A stretch of 64,000 bases of DNA from NCBI RefSeq assembly GCF_008806955.1, contig NZ_CP031727.1:682001-746000 (forward strand), in the 5' to 3' direction. A program made the position numbers and the translations under genes. The notes beneath the pieces were generated by a model that made no database searches, was not told the DNA's origin, and saw only the letters and a program-made list of their open reading frames with translations. Origin of the DNA: Cellvibrio sp. KY-YJ-3 (GTDB lineage: Bacteria; Pseudomonadota; Gammaproteobacteria; Pseudomonadales; Cellvibrionaceae). This document shows, piece after piece, positions 53,780 to 62,548 of this stretch (within the stretch, counting starts at the first letter, position 1; every line of letters starts with the position of its first letter).

Positions 53780-53783
53780 TGGC

Positions 53784-56426
53784 TTAGAAACTGGCGCGCA
53801 CCCCCAAGGAATAGGTGCTGCCGTAGTCGGTATAACTGCGGAATTCATCGCCCTGCACAAAATCCTGCTGGGCTTGGTCGGTGATGTTGATACCTTCCAC
53901 AAATACCGTGACATTGTCCGACAGGTCATAAGACGCGCTTAAATCCAGGGTGCCGAACTCCGCTTTGTTTTCCGAGGCGAGGCTGTTGGTGCCAATCTGG
54001 TTCAACACACCATCGCGCCAGCTGTAGCTCAGGCGCAGACCGAAGCCGTCCTTTTCATAAAAGGCGGTGATGTTGTAGCTGTTTTTGGCGACATCTTCCA
54101 ACTCGCCTTTGACCGATTTGTCGTTGTCCACATAGACGGCGCTAGAGTCGGTCCAGGTGTAGTTGGCCTGCAGACCCAAGCCGTCAAACGGCGCGGGCAG
54201 TTGGTCAAATACCTGTTGATAAGCCACTTCCATCCCGGTCACTTCGGCGTTGGAGCCGTTGACCTTGGAGCTGAGTTCATAGACCACGCCGTTGAACAGC
54301 AAATCCGACTTTTGGGTTTGGATAAAGGTGTCAATATCCTTGTAGAAAATACCGGCCGAGAGCGCGGTTACCTTGTCCAGATACCATTCCAGCGTCAGGT
54401 CGTACTGCCAGGCTTCAAAGGGGTTGAGCAGCGGGTTGCCGCCACTGGCGGTGTTGACGTCACCGGAGTTAAAGGTCAGGCGCGGCGCCATGTCTTGCAG
54501 ATCCGGGCGGGTAATTACCTTGGCCACGGCAGCGCGGGTGAGCAAATCGTCCGTCCAGTTGAGGGTGAAGTTGGCCGAGGGCAGCACATCGGTATAGTCC
54601 TCGTCAAAGCTCACCGGCGTAGTCACACCGCCTACAGACGCATGACCGGAAGAGGTCTGTTCAGTTTGGGCGACGCGCACACCGACATTACCCTTGAGCG
54701 GCAAACCGCCCAGCTGGTGCTCCATATCCACCATCCCATAGGCCGAGGTGATGGTCTCTTCGATGCGGTAGGAGTTGCGCAAATCGCCCGAGGACAGGGG
54801 CGCTGCCAAGTCGGTCGCGCTGGGGTAGTTGCTCCAGAATTTACTTTCGTCCGGCACCAGCCACAGGGTGGGGAATTCGCCTTTGGCATCGCCGAGGAAA
54901 ACGCTCACCGGGAAGGGTTCAAAGTAGCTCTCGTCAAACACTTCACCTTCAATGCCATTGATCAACACCAAGTCGCGGCGGTCATAGTTGCGCGAACGCT
55001 CACGCAGTTTGATGCCAGTGGTGAATTTGGTGAGGCCGGCGACATTCAGCTCGCGCTCGGCATCAAACTTAAGCGCCTGCTCTTCGTCTTCCGCGCGAAT
55101 TGTGCGCCATTCCAAACGGCGCCCCAACCACTGCTCGGGGTCGGTCAAGTCGGCGTTTTGATAGGTGATGCTGGGTACCGAGTCGCCATCCACTTTGGGG
55201 AAGTAGAAATCAAAGGCCACGCCGCTGGTGCGACGGAAACGGGTGCGGATAATCGGGTCGGCGTCTTCACTGTCGGCGGTGGAGTGGAACAGGTCGCCGG
55301 AGAGTTTCCAGTTGCCCAGATAGAGCGCGCCGTTTAAGCCCAACGCCAGATTTTCATCGTTGATGCCCGAACTTTCGCGGCCGATTTGCACTGCGCCATC
55401 GGTGGTGGAGCCGCCAATCAAGGCGCCATTGCGGATCACCGCCGAACCGGGGGTAAGTTTGTTGAGGTTGTAATCCGCGCTGTAGGTGAACTCGTCGTAG
55501 TTCACTGTTTGGTCAACGTAGAAAATATCGAAGTTAACTTCGGCTATGTCACTCGGGCGCCATTGCAAGGCGGAGGCTATACCCACGCGCTCGCGGTCTT
55601 CCAATTCCAGGGTGGGGCGAATGCCGCCGGGGGTGATGATGGGGCCGGAATCCACTGTGCCATCGCCGTCAGTATCTATGCCAGCGGATTGGGTCCAGCC
55701 AAAGTTGAGCGAGCGATCCTGACGCACACTGCGCTCGGCGTAAGCGGCGGAAACCAGCGCGCCAAAGGTGCTGTCGCTGTTGCTCCAACTCGCCAAACCG
55801 GACAGACGCGGGTCAGTTTTATCGGCTAATTCAGAGTGGCTGGCTTGCAGCGAGCCGGTGTATTTGCTGCCGTCCAAATCCAGCGGCTTGAAGGTTTTGA
55901 TATTGACCGTGCCGCCGATGGCGCCTTCATCCAAATCGGCGGTGGGGCTTTTGATCACTTCCACGCTGGAGACCAGCTCGGCAGGTAAAGTGTCAAAACG
56001 GAACTGGCGACCGAACTGCCCGGAGGTGCGCACGTTTTCGTTGACCGCCATGGCGCGACTATTGAGGCTGGTCACTTGGAAGTTGGAACCCAGACCACGC
56101 ACCCGCACATACACACCTTCGCCACGGTCGCGCACCACTGCCACACCGGTCACGCGCTGCAAAGCTTCCGCGATATTTTGTGCGGGGAATTTGCCTATAT
56201 CTTCCGAGGCGATGGCATCCACCACGCCGGTTGCATTGCGTTTGGTGTCCAACGCCGATTGCAAACTTCTGCTGTAACTACCCTGCACGACCACTTCTTC
56301 GAGCAGATCATTTTGTACGGCGCTAGTTTGGGCAACAGTGTTTTGGGAAAAAACAGAAAGGCTGGTCAAGGCAATACTGCCGATGGCAGCGGCCAATAAA
56401 TTGCTAGGAAAAAATGGGGTTTTCAT
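53784..56426 (-). CDS. TonB-dependent receptor (no STN), paired with PhoX
   Basis: The 880-residue receptor starts at ATG 56426. Its signal peptide ends NTVAQTS. The TonB-box region is LLEEVVVQGSYSRSL. The plug has IGKFPAQNIAEALQRVTGVAV and GEGVYVRVRGLGSNFQVTSL. The barrel ends LGVRASF. It lacks the STN domain of its neighbour at 49169, so it transports without signalling by itself. The two share extended similarity (VNENVRTSGQFGRQFRFDT versus VNENVRNSEQYGRRFHYDT). The ligand is unknown; linkage with PhoX suggests a phosphorylated compound. Confidence 0.92.
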   Translation of the reverse strand: MKTPFFPSNLLAAAIGSIALTSLSVFSQNTVAQTSAVQNDLLEEVVVQGSYSRSLQSALDTKRNATGVVDAIASEDIGKFPAQNIAEALQRVTGVAVVRDRGEGVYVRVRGLGSNFQVTSLNSRAMAVNENVRTSGQFGRQFRFDTLPAELVSSVEVIKSPTADLDEGAIGGTVNIKTFKPLDLDGSKYTGSLQASHSELADKTDPRLSGLASWSNSDSTFGALVSAAYAERSVRQDRSLNFGWTQSAGIDTDGDGTVDSGPIITPGGIRPTLELEDRERVGIASALQWRPSDIAEVNFDIFYVDQTVNYDEFTYSADYNLNKLTPGSAVIRNGALIGGSTTDGAVQIGRESSGINDENLALGLNGALYLGNWKLSGDLFHSTADSEDADPIIRTRFRRTSGVAFDFYFPKVDGDSVPSITYQNADLTDPEQWLGRRLEWRTIRAEDEEQALKFDAERELNVAGLTKFTTGIKLRERSRNYDRRDLVLINGIEGEVFDESYFEPFPVSVFLGDAKGEFPTLWLVPDESKFWSNYPSATDLAAPLSSGDLRNSYRIEETITSAYGMVDMEHQLGGLPLKGNVGVRVAQTEQTSSGHASVGGVTTPVSFDEDYTDVLPSANFTLNWTDDLLTRAAVAKVITRPDLQDMAPRLTFNSGDVNTASGGNPLLNPFEAWQYDLTLEWYLDKVTALSAGIFYKDIDTFIQTQKSDLLFNGVVYELSSKVNGSNAEVTGMEVAYQQVFDQLPAPFDGLGLQANYTWTDSSAVYVDNDKSVKGELEDVAKNSYNITAFYEKDGFGLRLSYSWRDGVLNQIGTNSLASENKAEFGTLDLSASYDLSDNVTVFVEGINITDQAQQDFVQGDEFRSYTDYGSTYSLGVRASF

Positions 56427-56590
56427 GAGTCTCTCTCTGGTTGGTTGTATTGGCCGCAAGGCCTCTGGCAACTACCAAGAGAGAGCTGGAACGAAAAAGG
56501 GGACACATTTTTTTATATTTTTAACGGCGCGTTCAATTCACCGTTTTTGTCATGCAACTGCAACTTGCCACTGGTTGAATAGCGCGTTTT

Positions 56591-57340
56591 TTACGCCTCC
56601 AGCGCTTGTAACGCCACTGCCACCACAAAGCCCAGCGCCGCAATCAACCCCGACATCTCATGGGTTTCGGCAAAGGCTTCAGGGATCATGGTTTCCACCA
56701 CCATCGCAAAAATACCGCCAGCGGCCACACAGGTGATCAGCGCTTTTACCTGCAGCGGAGCAGCGCCAAAAAACACCGCGCCCAGAATCGCAAATACACC
56801 CGAGCAAAACGCGATGCCGCCCCACAGACGCAACATAAACCAGCCGCTGCGCCCGGCACGACGCATACCGGCAGTGCTGGATAGCGCCTCGGGAATATTG
56901 GAGATAAAAATCGCGGCGATGGTGGCCAAACTGAGTTTGCCTCCGCTCGCCACTAGCAACCCTATGGCGATGGATTCCGGGATGCCGTCCAGCAGGGTGC
57001 CAGCGGCTATGGCAACACCGGTATTTTCCGCCGCCGGTTGCTGGGTGTGGGAGCGTTTGCGGTGTTTTACACCGGGGCTATTCAACCGATGATTCACCAG
57101 CGAGAACACCAGTGCGCCACCCATAAAACCACCGGCAATCCACAGCACACTGGCCTGCGCCAGCGCCTCGCCCACCAATTCAAAACTGAGCGCTGCAACC
57201 AGAATACCGCTGCCAAACGCCATGACATAGGCGACAGCTTTGGGCGGGAAGCGGATAAACCACCCCAAAAGCGCGCCGATCAACAGCGCACTGGAGGCGA
57301 CAAAGCCCCAAAATCCCGCCTCCAGCCATGCCGGTATCAC
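56591..57340 (-). CDS. ZIP-family metal transporter
   Basis: A 249-residue membrane protein with about eight segments and the ZIP signature helices AAGTLLDGIPESIAIGL (about 112-128) and AIFISNIPEALSSTAG (about 142-157), where His/Asn/Pro-Glu motifs bind the metal. The first His is replaced (LLDGIPE instead of HNIPE). Substrates could be zinc, manganese or iron. Translation starts at GTG 57340, overlapping the thioesterase stop by 4 bp. It ends an operon with the hydratase and thioesterase genes. Confidence 0.85.
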   Translation of the reverse strand: MIPAWLEAGFWGFVASSALLIGALLGWFIRFPPKAVAYVMAFGSGILVAALSFELVGEALAQASVLWIAGGFMGGALVFSLVNHRLNSPGVKHRKRSHTQQPAAENTGVAIAAGTLLDGIPESIAIGLLVASGGKLSLATIAAIFISNIPEALSSTAGMRRAGRSGWFMLRLWGGIAFCSGVFAILGAVFFGAAPLQVKALITCVAAGGIFAMVVETMIPEAFAETHEMSGLIAALGFVVAVALQALEA

Positions 57341-57753
57341 TGGGGGTCAAACCAGCAGCGCACATTGTCCGGCAGAGGCACGGATTTTCCGTCCACTGCA
57401 CTCACCCACACCACTTTGGAATAGCCTTCAGCGGCGGGTGTATCCGGGTGGGACTGGGTGTAAACCAGGTACTTGACCATAAAGCTGGAGCGCCCCGGCT
57501 CACTCAAAAACACATCGATACGCAGCAGTTCCGGGTGGAAAATCGGACGCAAAAAAGTGCAGCCAATAGTGACCACCACCGGATGGGTGTCACTTTTGAG
57601 TGGCAGGCCTTTTTCCAGCATCCACTGGAAACGCGCCTCTTCAAAATAGCGAAAATAGAGGGTGTTATTCACATGGCCGTAAGCGTCCATATCGCCCCAG
57701 CGCACGGGAATCTGGCAGGAATAAAAGGGTTTAACAGCGGTTTCGTTACTCAT
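57337..57753 (-). CDS. Hotdog-fold acyl-CoA thioesterase (YbgC/FadM-like)
   Basis: The 138-residue protein has the 4-hydroxybenzoyl-CoA-thioesterase signature IPVRWGDMDAYGHVNNTLYFRYFEEAR (catalytic Asp in GDMDAYGHVNN, about residues 17-27). It hydrolyses acyl-CoA thioesters in the cytoplasm; chain preference is unknown. AAGGAG seven bases before ATG 57753 fixes the start. It lies nine bases after the hydratase gene and overlaps the ZIP gene. The operon association suggests a degradation or housekeeping thioester function. Confidence 0.88.
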   Translation of the reverse strand: MSNETAVKPFYSCQIPVRWGDMDAYGHVNNTLYFRYFEEARFQWMLEKGLPLKSDTHPVVVTIGCTFLRPIFHPELLRIDVFLSEPGRSSFMVKYLVYTQSHPDTPAAEGYSKVVWVSAVDGKSVPLPDNVRCWFDPQ

Positions 57754-57762
57754 AATGGCTCC

Positions 57763-58563
57763 TTAGTTTGCCTTCCTTGGGGTAAAACTGACTTCCATAC
57801 TGCCCAGACCAGCATAGTCGATCTTGATCGCACTATTCACCGGTACTTCAATCACGCCGGCATAGGAACCGGTAATCACCGCCTGCCCGGCCACTATGCC
57901 CTCGCCGCGGCTGCGCAGAAATTCCGCCAGCCAGTAGAGCGGCGCACGCGGATGGGTATTGGGGTGCTGGCCCTGGCGCTCAATTATTTCGCCGTTAGCG
58001 CAGGTCATGGTCACGGTAAAACTGCTGGCGCTACGCGCGTTGCGGGAATCCACTTCCGGGCCGATAAACAGGCCCTGATTCACCAAACCGTCGGCGAGCA
58101 TTTCGGGGAATTCACAGCTGGACGGGTCGGTGTAGCGGCTGTTGATCAGCTCCAGCGCCATGTGGGTGCGGGCGATGGCGGCATCCACCTCCTCCGGGGT
58201 ATAGGGTTCAGGGCGCGGGGGCAGATCCCGCCCAAAGAAAAACGCCAGTTCCGGTTCGATGCGCGCACGCTCGCCCTCTGCTGTCGTTTTAGTCCACAGG
58301 CTCACCGGCGGAACCGAATCGATAGTGCGGGTATAAATAGGGCCGACGATCAGTTTGTCCTCCGGCGGCAACAGGCATTTCCAACCGCCAATGCTGTCGT
58401 CCATTTGCTCGCACCACTGCTCGCTCACGGCAGCCTGGATCGCCAGCGCCTGTTCAATGTTTTGCGGGCGACAGGAGGGCGCCAAACGCTCCCCCTGGGT
58501 TCCGGCAATACGCCGTACAACTAGTACTTTTGCTGCCTCGGCGGCAGGGAATAATTCGGTCAT
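57763..58563 (-). CDS. 2-keto-4-pentenoate hydratase-family protein (FAH superfamily)
   Basis: The 266-residue protein resembles the MhpD/HpaH group: GWKCLLPPEDKLIVGPIYT (about 60-78), IEPELAFFFGRDLPPR with metal-binding acidic residues (about 102-117), and ALELINSRYTD. GAGIVAG-type active-site replacement appears as GEGIVAGQAVITGSY near 208-222. Such enzymes hydrate or decarboxylate 2-oxo-dienoates from aromatic meta-cleavage. No other meta-pathway gene is nearby, so the physiological substrate is open. First gene of the operon. Confidence 0.75.
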   Translation of the reverse strand: MTELFPAAEAAKVLVVRRIAGTQGERLAPSCRPQNIEQALAIQAAVSEQWCEQMDDSIGGWKCLLPPEDKLIVGPIYTRTIDSVPPVSLWTKTTAEGERARIEPELAFFFGRDLPPRPEPYTPEEVDAAIARTHMALELINSRYTDPSSCEFPEMLADGLVNQGLFIGPEVDSRNARSASSFTVTMTCANGEIIERQGQHPNTHPRAPLYWLAEFLRSRGEGIVAGQAVITGSYAGVIEVPVNSAIKIDYAGLGSMEVSFTPRKAN

Positions 58564-58633
58564 GGGCTCTCTCGCTGGTTGATGGGGTGTGGCTCTTATC
58601 GCCGGCCACTAAAAACAGTTTCACTATAAACAA

Positions 58634-58657
58634 AAAACCCCTCGCAAAAGGGGTTTT
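58634..58657 (-). terminator. Intrinsic terminator of the HDOD gene
   Basis: AAAACCCC pairs with GGGGTTTT around TCGCAAAA and runs into a T-tract on the minus strand, 29 bases after the HDOD stop. Confidence 0.85.
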
Positions 58658-58685
58658 GATCACGCAGTTTTAGACTGGCGCCGCA

Positions 58686-60089
58686 CTAGTGGTGGGGCGC
58701 CAGTTCGTTCGCGATGTGCTTTAAATCGTCGCTGCTCTCAATAATATTGGCCACCGTGGTGTAGGCCTTTTCCGGATCCAAATGCAGGTCTTCAAACACT
58801 TGTGGTGGAATCGCTAACTTGGGGCCACGGCCGATGTTGTGTTGGTGCAACAATCGCTGGGCGACAAAAATCAACTTGGCGTATGCAGCATATTCACCCT
58901 GGTAATGCGGGTTGGCCTGATAGCGCAACCCAACCACGACTTCCTCCGGCATTGACCAGAGCGACATCAGTGAAGCCGCCAATTGCTCGCGGGTAATACC
59001 CAGTAAATGGCGTTCAATAACCTGATGCTCAACATGGGGGTTGGCATCGGCCAATTCACAGTAGTTGTGGAAGTAAGGCGGAAACACTTCCGCCAGAATC
59101 AGATAACCGAAGTTGTGCAACAGGCCACAAAGGTAGGCCATGCCAAAACTGGGGCGGTGATCACGCGGGATTGCCGTCACCAAACCTTCAATAGTGGCCG
59201 CCATGTATACCGCTTGTTGCCAGTAAGGCAGTGCACCATGCGGGCCTTCTTTGGGGATGGTCATGGCCTTGCCAAGGGACAAACCCAGTGCGAGGTTGAG
59301 TACCATGTCAAACCCCAGCACACGCACTATGGCATCGTGGATGGATTTGATTTTTCCCGGCGCAGAATAATAGGGAGATGCCGCCCAGCTGACGACCTGC
59401 GCTGCGAGGCTCGGGTCAGTCTCCACGATTTGCGCCAAATCGCTGATATCCGCATTGGGGTTTACTCGCAATTTGATGATGCGCTGGGCGGTATCGGATA
59501 AGGGCGGTAATTCCAGGGTTTCTTCCAACCGCTGTTTGATACGCAATTGGGTGAAGTTGCGCACCGCACCCAGAATCTGGTCGCTATCGCTACTGCGGGT
59601 ATCGTCAATTTCCAGCGGCTCCAGCGGTACGGCGAAATCGCAAATAGTCGCGTCATCCATAATCTGTTGGAATTCTTCGCGGCTGAAACGCAGTAATTGC
59701 TGCTCATCGCCCGAGTCGGCCAACAGCTCACTGCGCTCGACCAGGCTGCGGTCAATCAGGGTCAACAGCCCCGCCAACTTGGGCAGCGCGGGTATGGATT
59801 GTAAATTGTGGGACAGGCAAAACTTGTGAATATCCTCCGGCTTGGCGGCGTGAAGTTCGCGCCCCAGCTGCCGGTTCACGGCCTTGAGATCCAACAGGCG
59901 GTCGGCGGCAAAAATCACCTGCACACGGCCTTTGGTGTCTTGCAGTATTACGGATTTGGCTGCGCTCATAGTGCGTAGATGCTGGTCATGCCAGAGCGCT
60001 CGTTCATTCTCATCGAACGGCACCTCAGACACCTGATAATGCACATTCTGTTTGCTGAGCAATGATTGAACACTGGAAGGGACTGGCAC
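58686..60089 (-). CDS. YbaK-like deacylase domain fused to HDOD signalling domain
   Basis: The 467-residue protein begins with a YbaK/ProX-type aminoacyl-tRNA-editing-like domain (about 1-150: SAAKSVILQDTKGRVQVIF and AADRLLDLKAVNRQLGRELH). An HDOD domain (about 195-400) follows, with LPPLSDTAQRIIKLRVNPNA, IVETDPSLAAQVVSWAASPYYS and CGLLHNFGYLILAEVFPPYF. The HDOD domain is an HD-like non-enzymatic signalling module. The same pairing is annotated in Pseudomonas relatives. Translation starts at GTG 60089 with GAGGAG upstream. Function is unknown; links to motility or stress signalling are plausible. Confidence 0.85.
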   Translation of the reverse strand: MPVPSSVQSLLSKQNVHYQVSEVPFDENERALWHDQHLRTMSAAKSVILQDTKGRVQVIFAADRLLDLKAVNRQLGRELHAAKPEDIHKFCLSHNLQSIPALPKLAGLLTLIDRSLVERSELLADSGDEQQLLRFSREEFQQIMDDATICDFAVPLEPLEIDDTRSSDSDQILGAVRNFTQLRIKQRLEETLELPPLSDTAQRIIKLRVNPNADISDLAQIVETDPSLAAQVVSWAASPYYSAPGKIKSIHDAIVRVLGFDMVLNLALGLSLGKAMTIPKEGPHGALPYWQQAVYMAATIEGLVTAIPRDHRPSFGMAYLCGLLHNFGYLILAEVFPPYFHNYCELADANPHVEHQVIERHLLGITREQLAASLMSLWSMPEEVVVGLRYQANPHYQGEYAAYAKLIFVAQRLLHQHNIGRGPKLAIPPQVFEDLHLDPEKAYTTVANIIESSDDLKHIANELAPHH

Positions 60090-60406
60090 GGCCTACTCCT
60101 CTTATTGACGATAACTGATTGATATACATAGGGTTAGGCGACTCCTGAGCTAGTCGTGAACGGGAGTGTAATGCAGTAAAAACATTTCTCATATAGCGCA
60201 CGAAAAGAATTGTTAGCACCCGCTGGCCCTTGCACACGTGTTTTCAAGCATAGCCGAGATTTTGGAGGCAAGAATGACAAACAAGGGGCAATGGCGAATA
60301 AATGCGCCAAAAATACGACAATCATTCCTGCTTATGCAGAAAAATACGCCAAACCGTCAAAAGCAATCAATACCCCTGTGTTAAAACCAGCCCTATTAAG
60401 CAAACC
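60090..60406. other. 317-bp intergenic region between HDOD gene and recG
   Basis: The left part holds the HDOD promoter on the minus strand. The right part has a possible short open frame with a strong Shine-Dalgarno (listed separately). No hairpin with a T-tract was found after recG. Confidence 0.5.
60274..60384 (+). CDS. Possible 36-residue small ORF
   Basis: GGAGG at 60264-60268 lies five bases before ATG 60274. The 36 residues are basic (MTNKGQWRINAPK at the start) with no recognised motif. A second frame (ATG 60291) has a poor signal. Only the ribosome-binding site supports it. Confidence 0.2.
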   Translation: MTNKGQWRINAPKIRQSFLLMQKNTPNRQKQSIPLC

Positions 60407-62536
60407 CTAGACCTGAAGATAGCGCTGGTTTTGCCCCAACCAACGCAATACTAATTGTTCGCAAAGTTGCGGGTAATCGCTCATTAGTAACAGCGCGGCA
60501 TCTTTTACTACCGGCAGTAAATGGCCATCGCGCTGCAGGTCGGCGATTTTGAATTGCATCTCACCCGTCTGGCGCGTACCCAGCACCTCGCCGGGGCCGC
60601 GCAACTGTAGATCCTGTTCGGCGATATAAAAACCGTCGCTGCTTTCGCGCATCACCCGCAAGCGCTCGCGCCCGTTGTGCGATAGCGGCGAGCCGTATAA
60701 AAGTACACAGTGGCTGGCCGCCGAACCGCGCCCCACTCGCCCGCGCAGCTGGTGCAACTGGGCAAGGCCGAGGCGCTCGGGGTTTTCGATAATCATCAAA
60801 CTGGCATTGGGTACATCCACCCCTACTTCAATCACCGTCGTCGCCACCAGTAAATCCAATTCATTGGCTTTAAAGGCCGCCATCACCGCCTCTTTTTCCG
60901 CGGGTTTCAAGCGCCCGTGGATTAGCCCAATACGCAGCTGTGGCAGGGATTCCGTGAGGTTCGCCGCAGTGGCCTCCGCCGCTTGCGCCTCCAGTGCCTC
61001 GGACTCTTCGATCAGCGTACACACCCAATAGGCCTGCCGCCCCTGTTCACAGCCCAGGCGCACCCGCTCGATCACCTCCTCGCGGCGGTTGTCGCTAATC
61101 ACCACCGTAGTAACCGGCGTGCGACCGGGCGGTAGCTCATCGATCACCGAGCAGTCCAAATCCGCATAGGCGCTCATCGCCAAGGTACGCGGAATGGGGG
61201 TAGCAGTCATAATTAGCTGATGGGGGCGCAGCAACCCGGAGCGGTGCTGTTCGTCGCTGTTAGTACCTTTTTCGGAGAGTGTTAGCCGCTGATGCACGCC
61301 AAATCGATGCTGTTCATCAATCACAATCAAACCCAAGTTGGCAAAACTCACCGCCTCCTGAAACAGCGCATGGGTGCCAACCACCACCTGTGCTGCGCCG
61401 CTGGCAATCGCCGCCAATTGGCGGCGGCGCTCCGCCACTTTGAGTTTGCCAGTGAGCCAGCCGAGCTGGATACCCAGCGGCTCCAGCCATTTGCCAAAGT
61501 TGAGGCGATGTTGTTCGGCAAGGATTTCGGTGGGCGCCATAATCGCCGCCTGCTTGCCCGCCGATACCGCTGCCAGCGCTGCCAGTGCCGCCACCACCGT
61601 TTTACCCGAGCCCACATCGCCCTGCACCAAGCGCAACATGGGAATCGGTTTAGCCAAGTCAGCGGCGATTTCAGCCACCACCCGGCGCTGGGCGCGGGTC
61701 AGGTCAAACCCCAAACCGGCAACAAACCGCTGCTGCAAGGCGGCATCCAGCTTCAAACGGGCGGCGCCATCAGCCTGGGTTTCGCGGCGCAGCAATAACA
61801 AACTCAGGTGATGAGCAAGCAGTTCCTCAAACGCCAACCGCTCTTGGTAAGGGTGTTCGCCATCCATTAACTGCTGGATATTGGCGCTGGTGGGCGGCTG
61901 ATGTAAGTAGCGCAGCGCCTCGGCCAGCGGCACCTGATTGAGCTGGCGGCGCACCACCTCGGGCAGCAATTCTTTCAGCGCGTGTTTGTCCAGCCAGGTC
62001 AATGCCTGCACTGCCAGCGAGCGCAGGCGCGGTTGGGTCAAGCCTTCGGTGGCGGGGTAAATCGGGGTGAGCGACTGTTCCAGCGGCAGCGGCGCGGCGC
62101 TATCCAGCTCGTCGTATTCGGGGTGGTACATCTCCAAACCCGCGGCGCCGCGGCGTGTCTCACCAAAAATACGCAGGCGTGTGCCCTGCACCAACCGCTG
62201 TTTTTGCGCATTGTTGAAGTGATAAAAACGCAGGGTAATAGTGCCAGTGCCGTCCTGCACCTTGCATACCAGACTGCGGCGCTTGCCAAATACCACGTCG
62301 CAGGCGCGCACCTCCGCCTCCAACACCGCATTGATATTGGGCTGTAGCGCGCCAATCGGCGTAATACGGGTGCGATCCATATAGCGCAGGGGCAGATGGA
62401 GCAGAATGTCTTGCACGCTAAACAGGCCGATCTTTGCCAATTTAGCCGCTAAAATGGCACCAACCCCCTTAATCGCGGTGACCGGGATCTGGTCGAGAGT
62501 TTTACTGGTATTGATGGCTATGCTCACATTGGACAT
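60407..62536 (-). CDS. recG: ATP-dependent DNA helicase RecG
   Basis: The 709-residue helicase starts at ATG 62536. Its N-terminal wedge/OB region (about 1-150) has IKGVGAILAAKLAKIGL and LPLRYMDRTR. The helicase motifs follow: GDVGSGKTVVA (about 310-320), MAPTEILAEQH, IVIDEQHRFGV and MTATPIPRTLAM. VATTVIEVGVDVPNA and QLRGRVGRG complete the set. It reverses stalled replication forks and processes recombination intermediates. It lies 12 bases after oxyR, an arrangement also known from Pseudomonas, where the two genes are co-transcribed. Confidence 0.96.
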   Translation of the reverse strand: MSNVSIAINTSKTLDQIPVTAIKGVGAILAAKLAKIGLFSVQDILLHLPLRYMDRTRITPIGALQPNINAVLEAEVRACDVVFGKRRSLVCKVQDGTGTITLRFYHFNNAQKQRLVQGTRLRIFGETRRGAAGLEMYHPEYDELDSAAPLPLEQSLTPIYPATEGLTQPRLRSLAVQALTWLDKHALKELLPEVVRRQLNQVPLAEALRYLHQPPTSANIQQLMDGEHPYQERLAFEELLAHHLSLLLLRRETQADGAARLKLDAALQQRFVAGLGFDLTRAQRRVVAEIAADLAKPIPMLRLVQGDVGSGKTVVAALAALAAVSAGKQAAIMAPTEILAEQHRLNFGKWLEPLGIQLGWLTGKLKVAERRRQLAAIASGAAQVVVGTHALFQEAVSFANLGLIVIDEQHRFGVHQRLTLSEKGTNSDEQHRSGLLRPHQLIMTATPIPRTLAMSAYADLDCSVIDELPPGRTPVTTVVISDNRREEVIERVRLGCEQGRQAYWVCTLIEESEALEAQAAEATAANLTESLPQLRIGLIHGRLKPAEKEAVMAAFKANELDLLVATTVIEVGVDVPNASLMIIENPERLGLAQLHQLRGRVGRGSAASHCVLLYGSPLSHNGRERLRVMRESSDGFYIAEQDLQLRGPGEVLGTRQTGEMQFKIADLQRDGHLLPVVKDAALLLMSDYPQLCEQLVLRWLGQNQRYLQV

Positions 62537-62548
62537 CAAAGATCATGC

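Noticed and set aside
54201-55337. 378-codon plus-strand open frame
   Set aside because: It lies wholly antisense to the TBDR at 53784-56426. It is a typical shadow of codon bias and has no ribosome-binding site or recognisable domain.
56547-56564. Pho-box-like sequence TTGTCAT-GCAA-CTGCAAC upstream of the PhoX-linked TBDR
   Set aside because: Only the first heptamer matches well, the second matches 4 of 7, and the orientation is opposite to the gene. Too weak to annotate.
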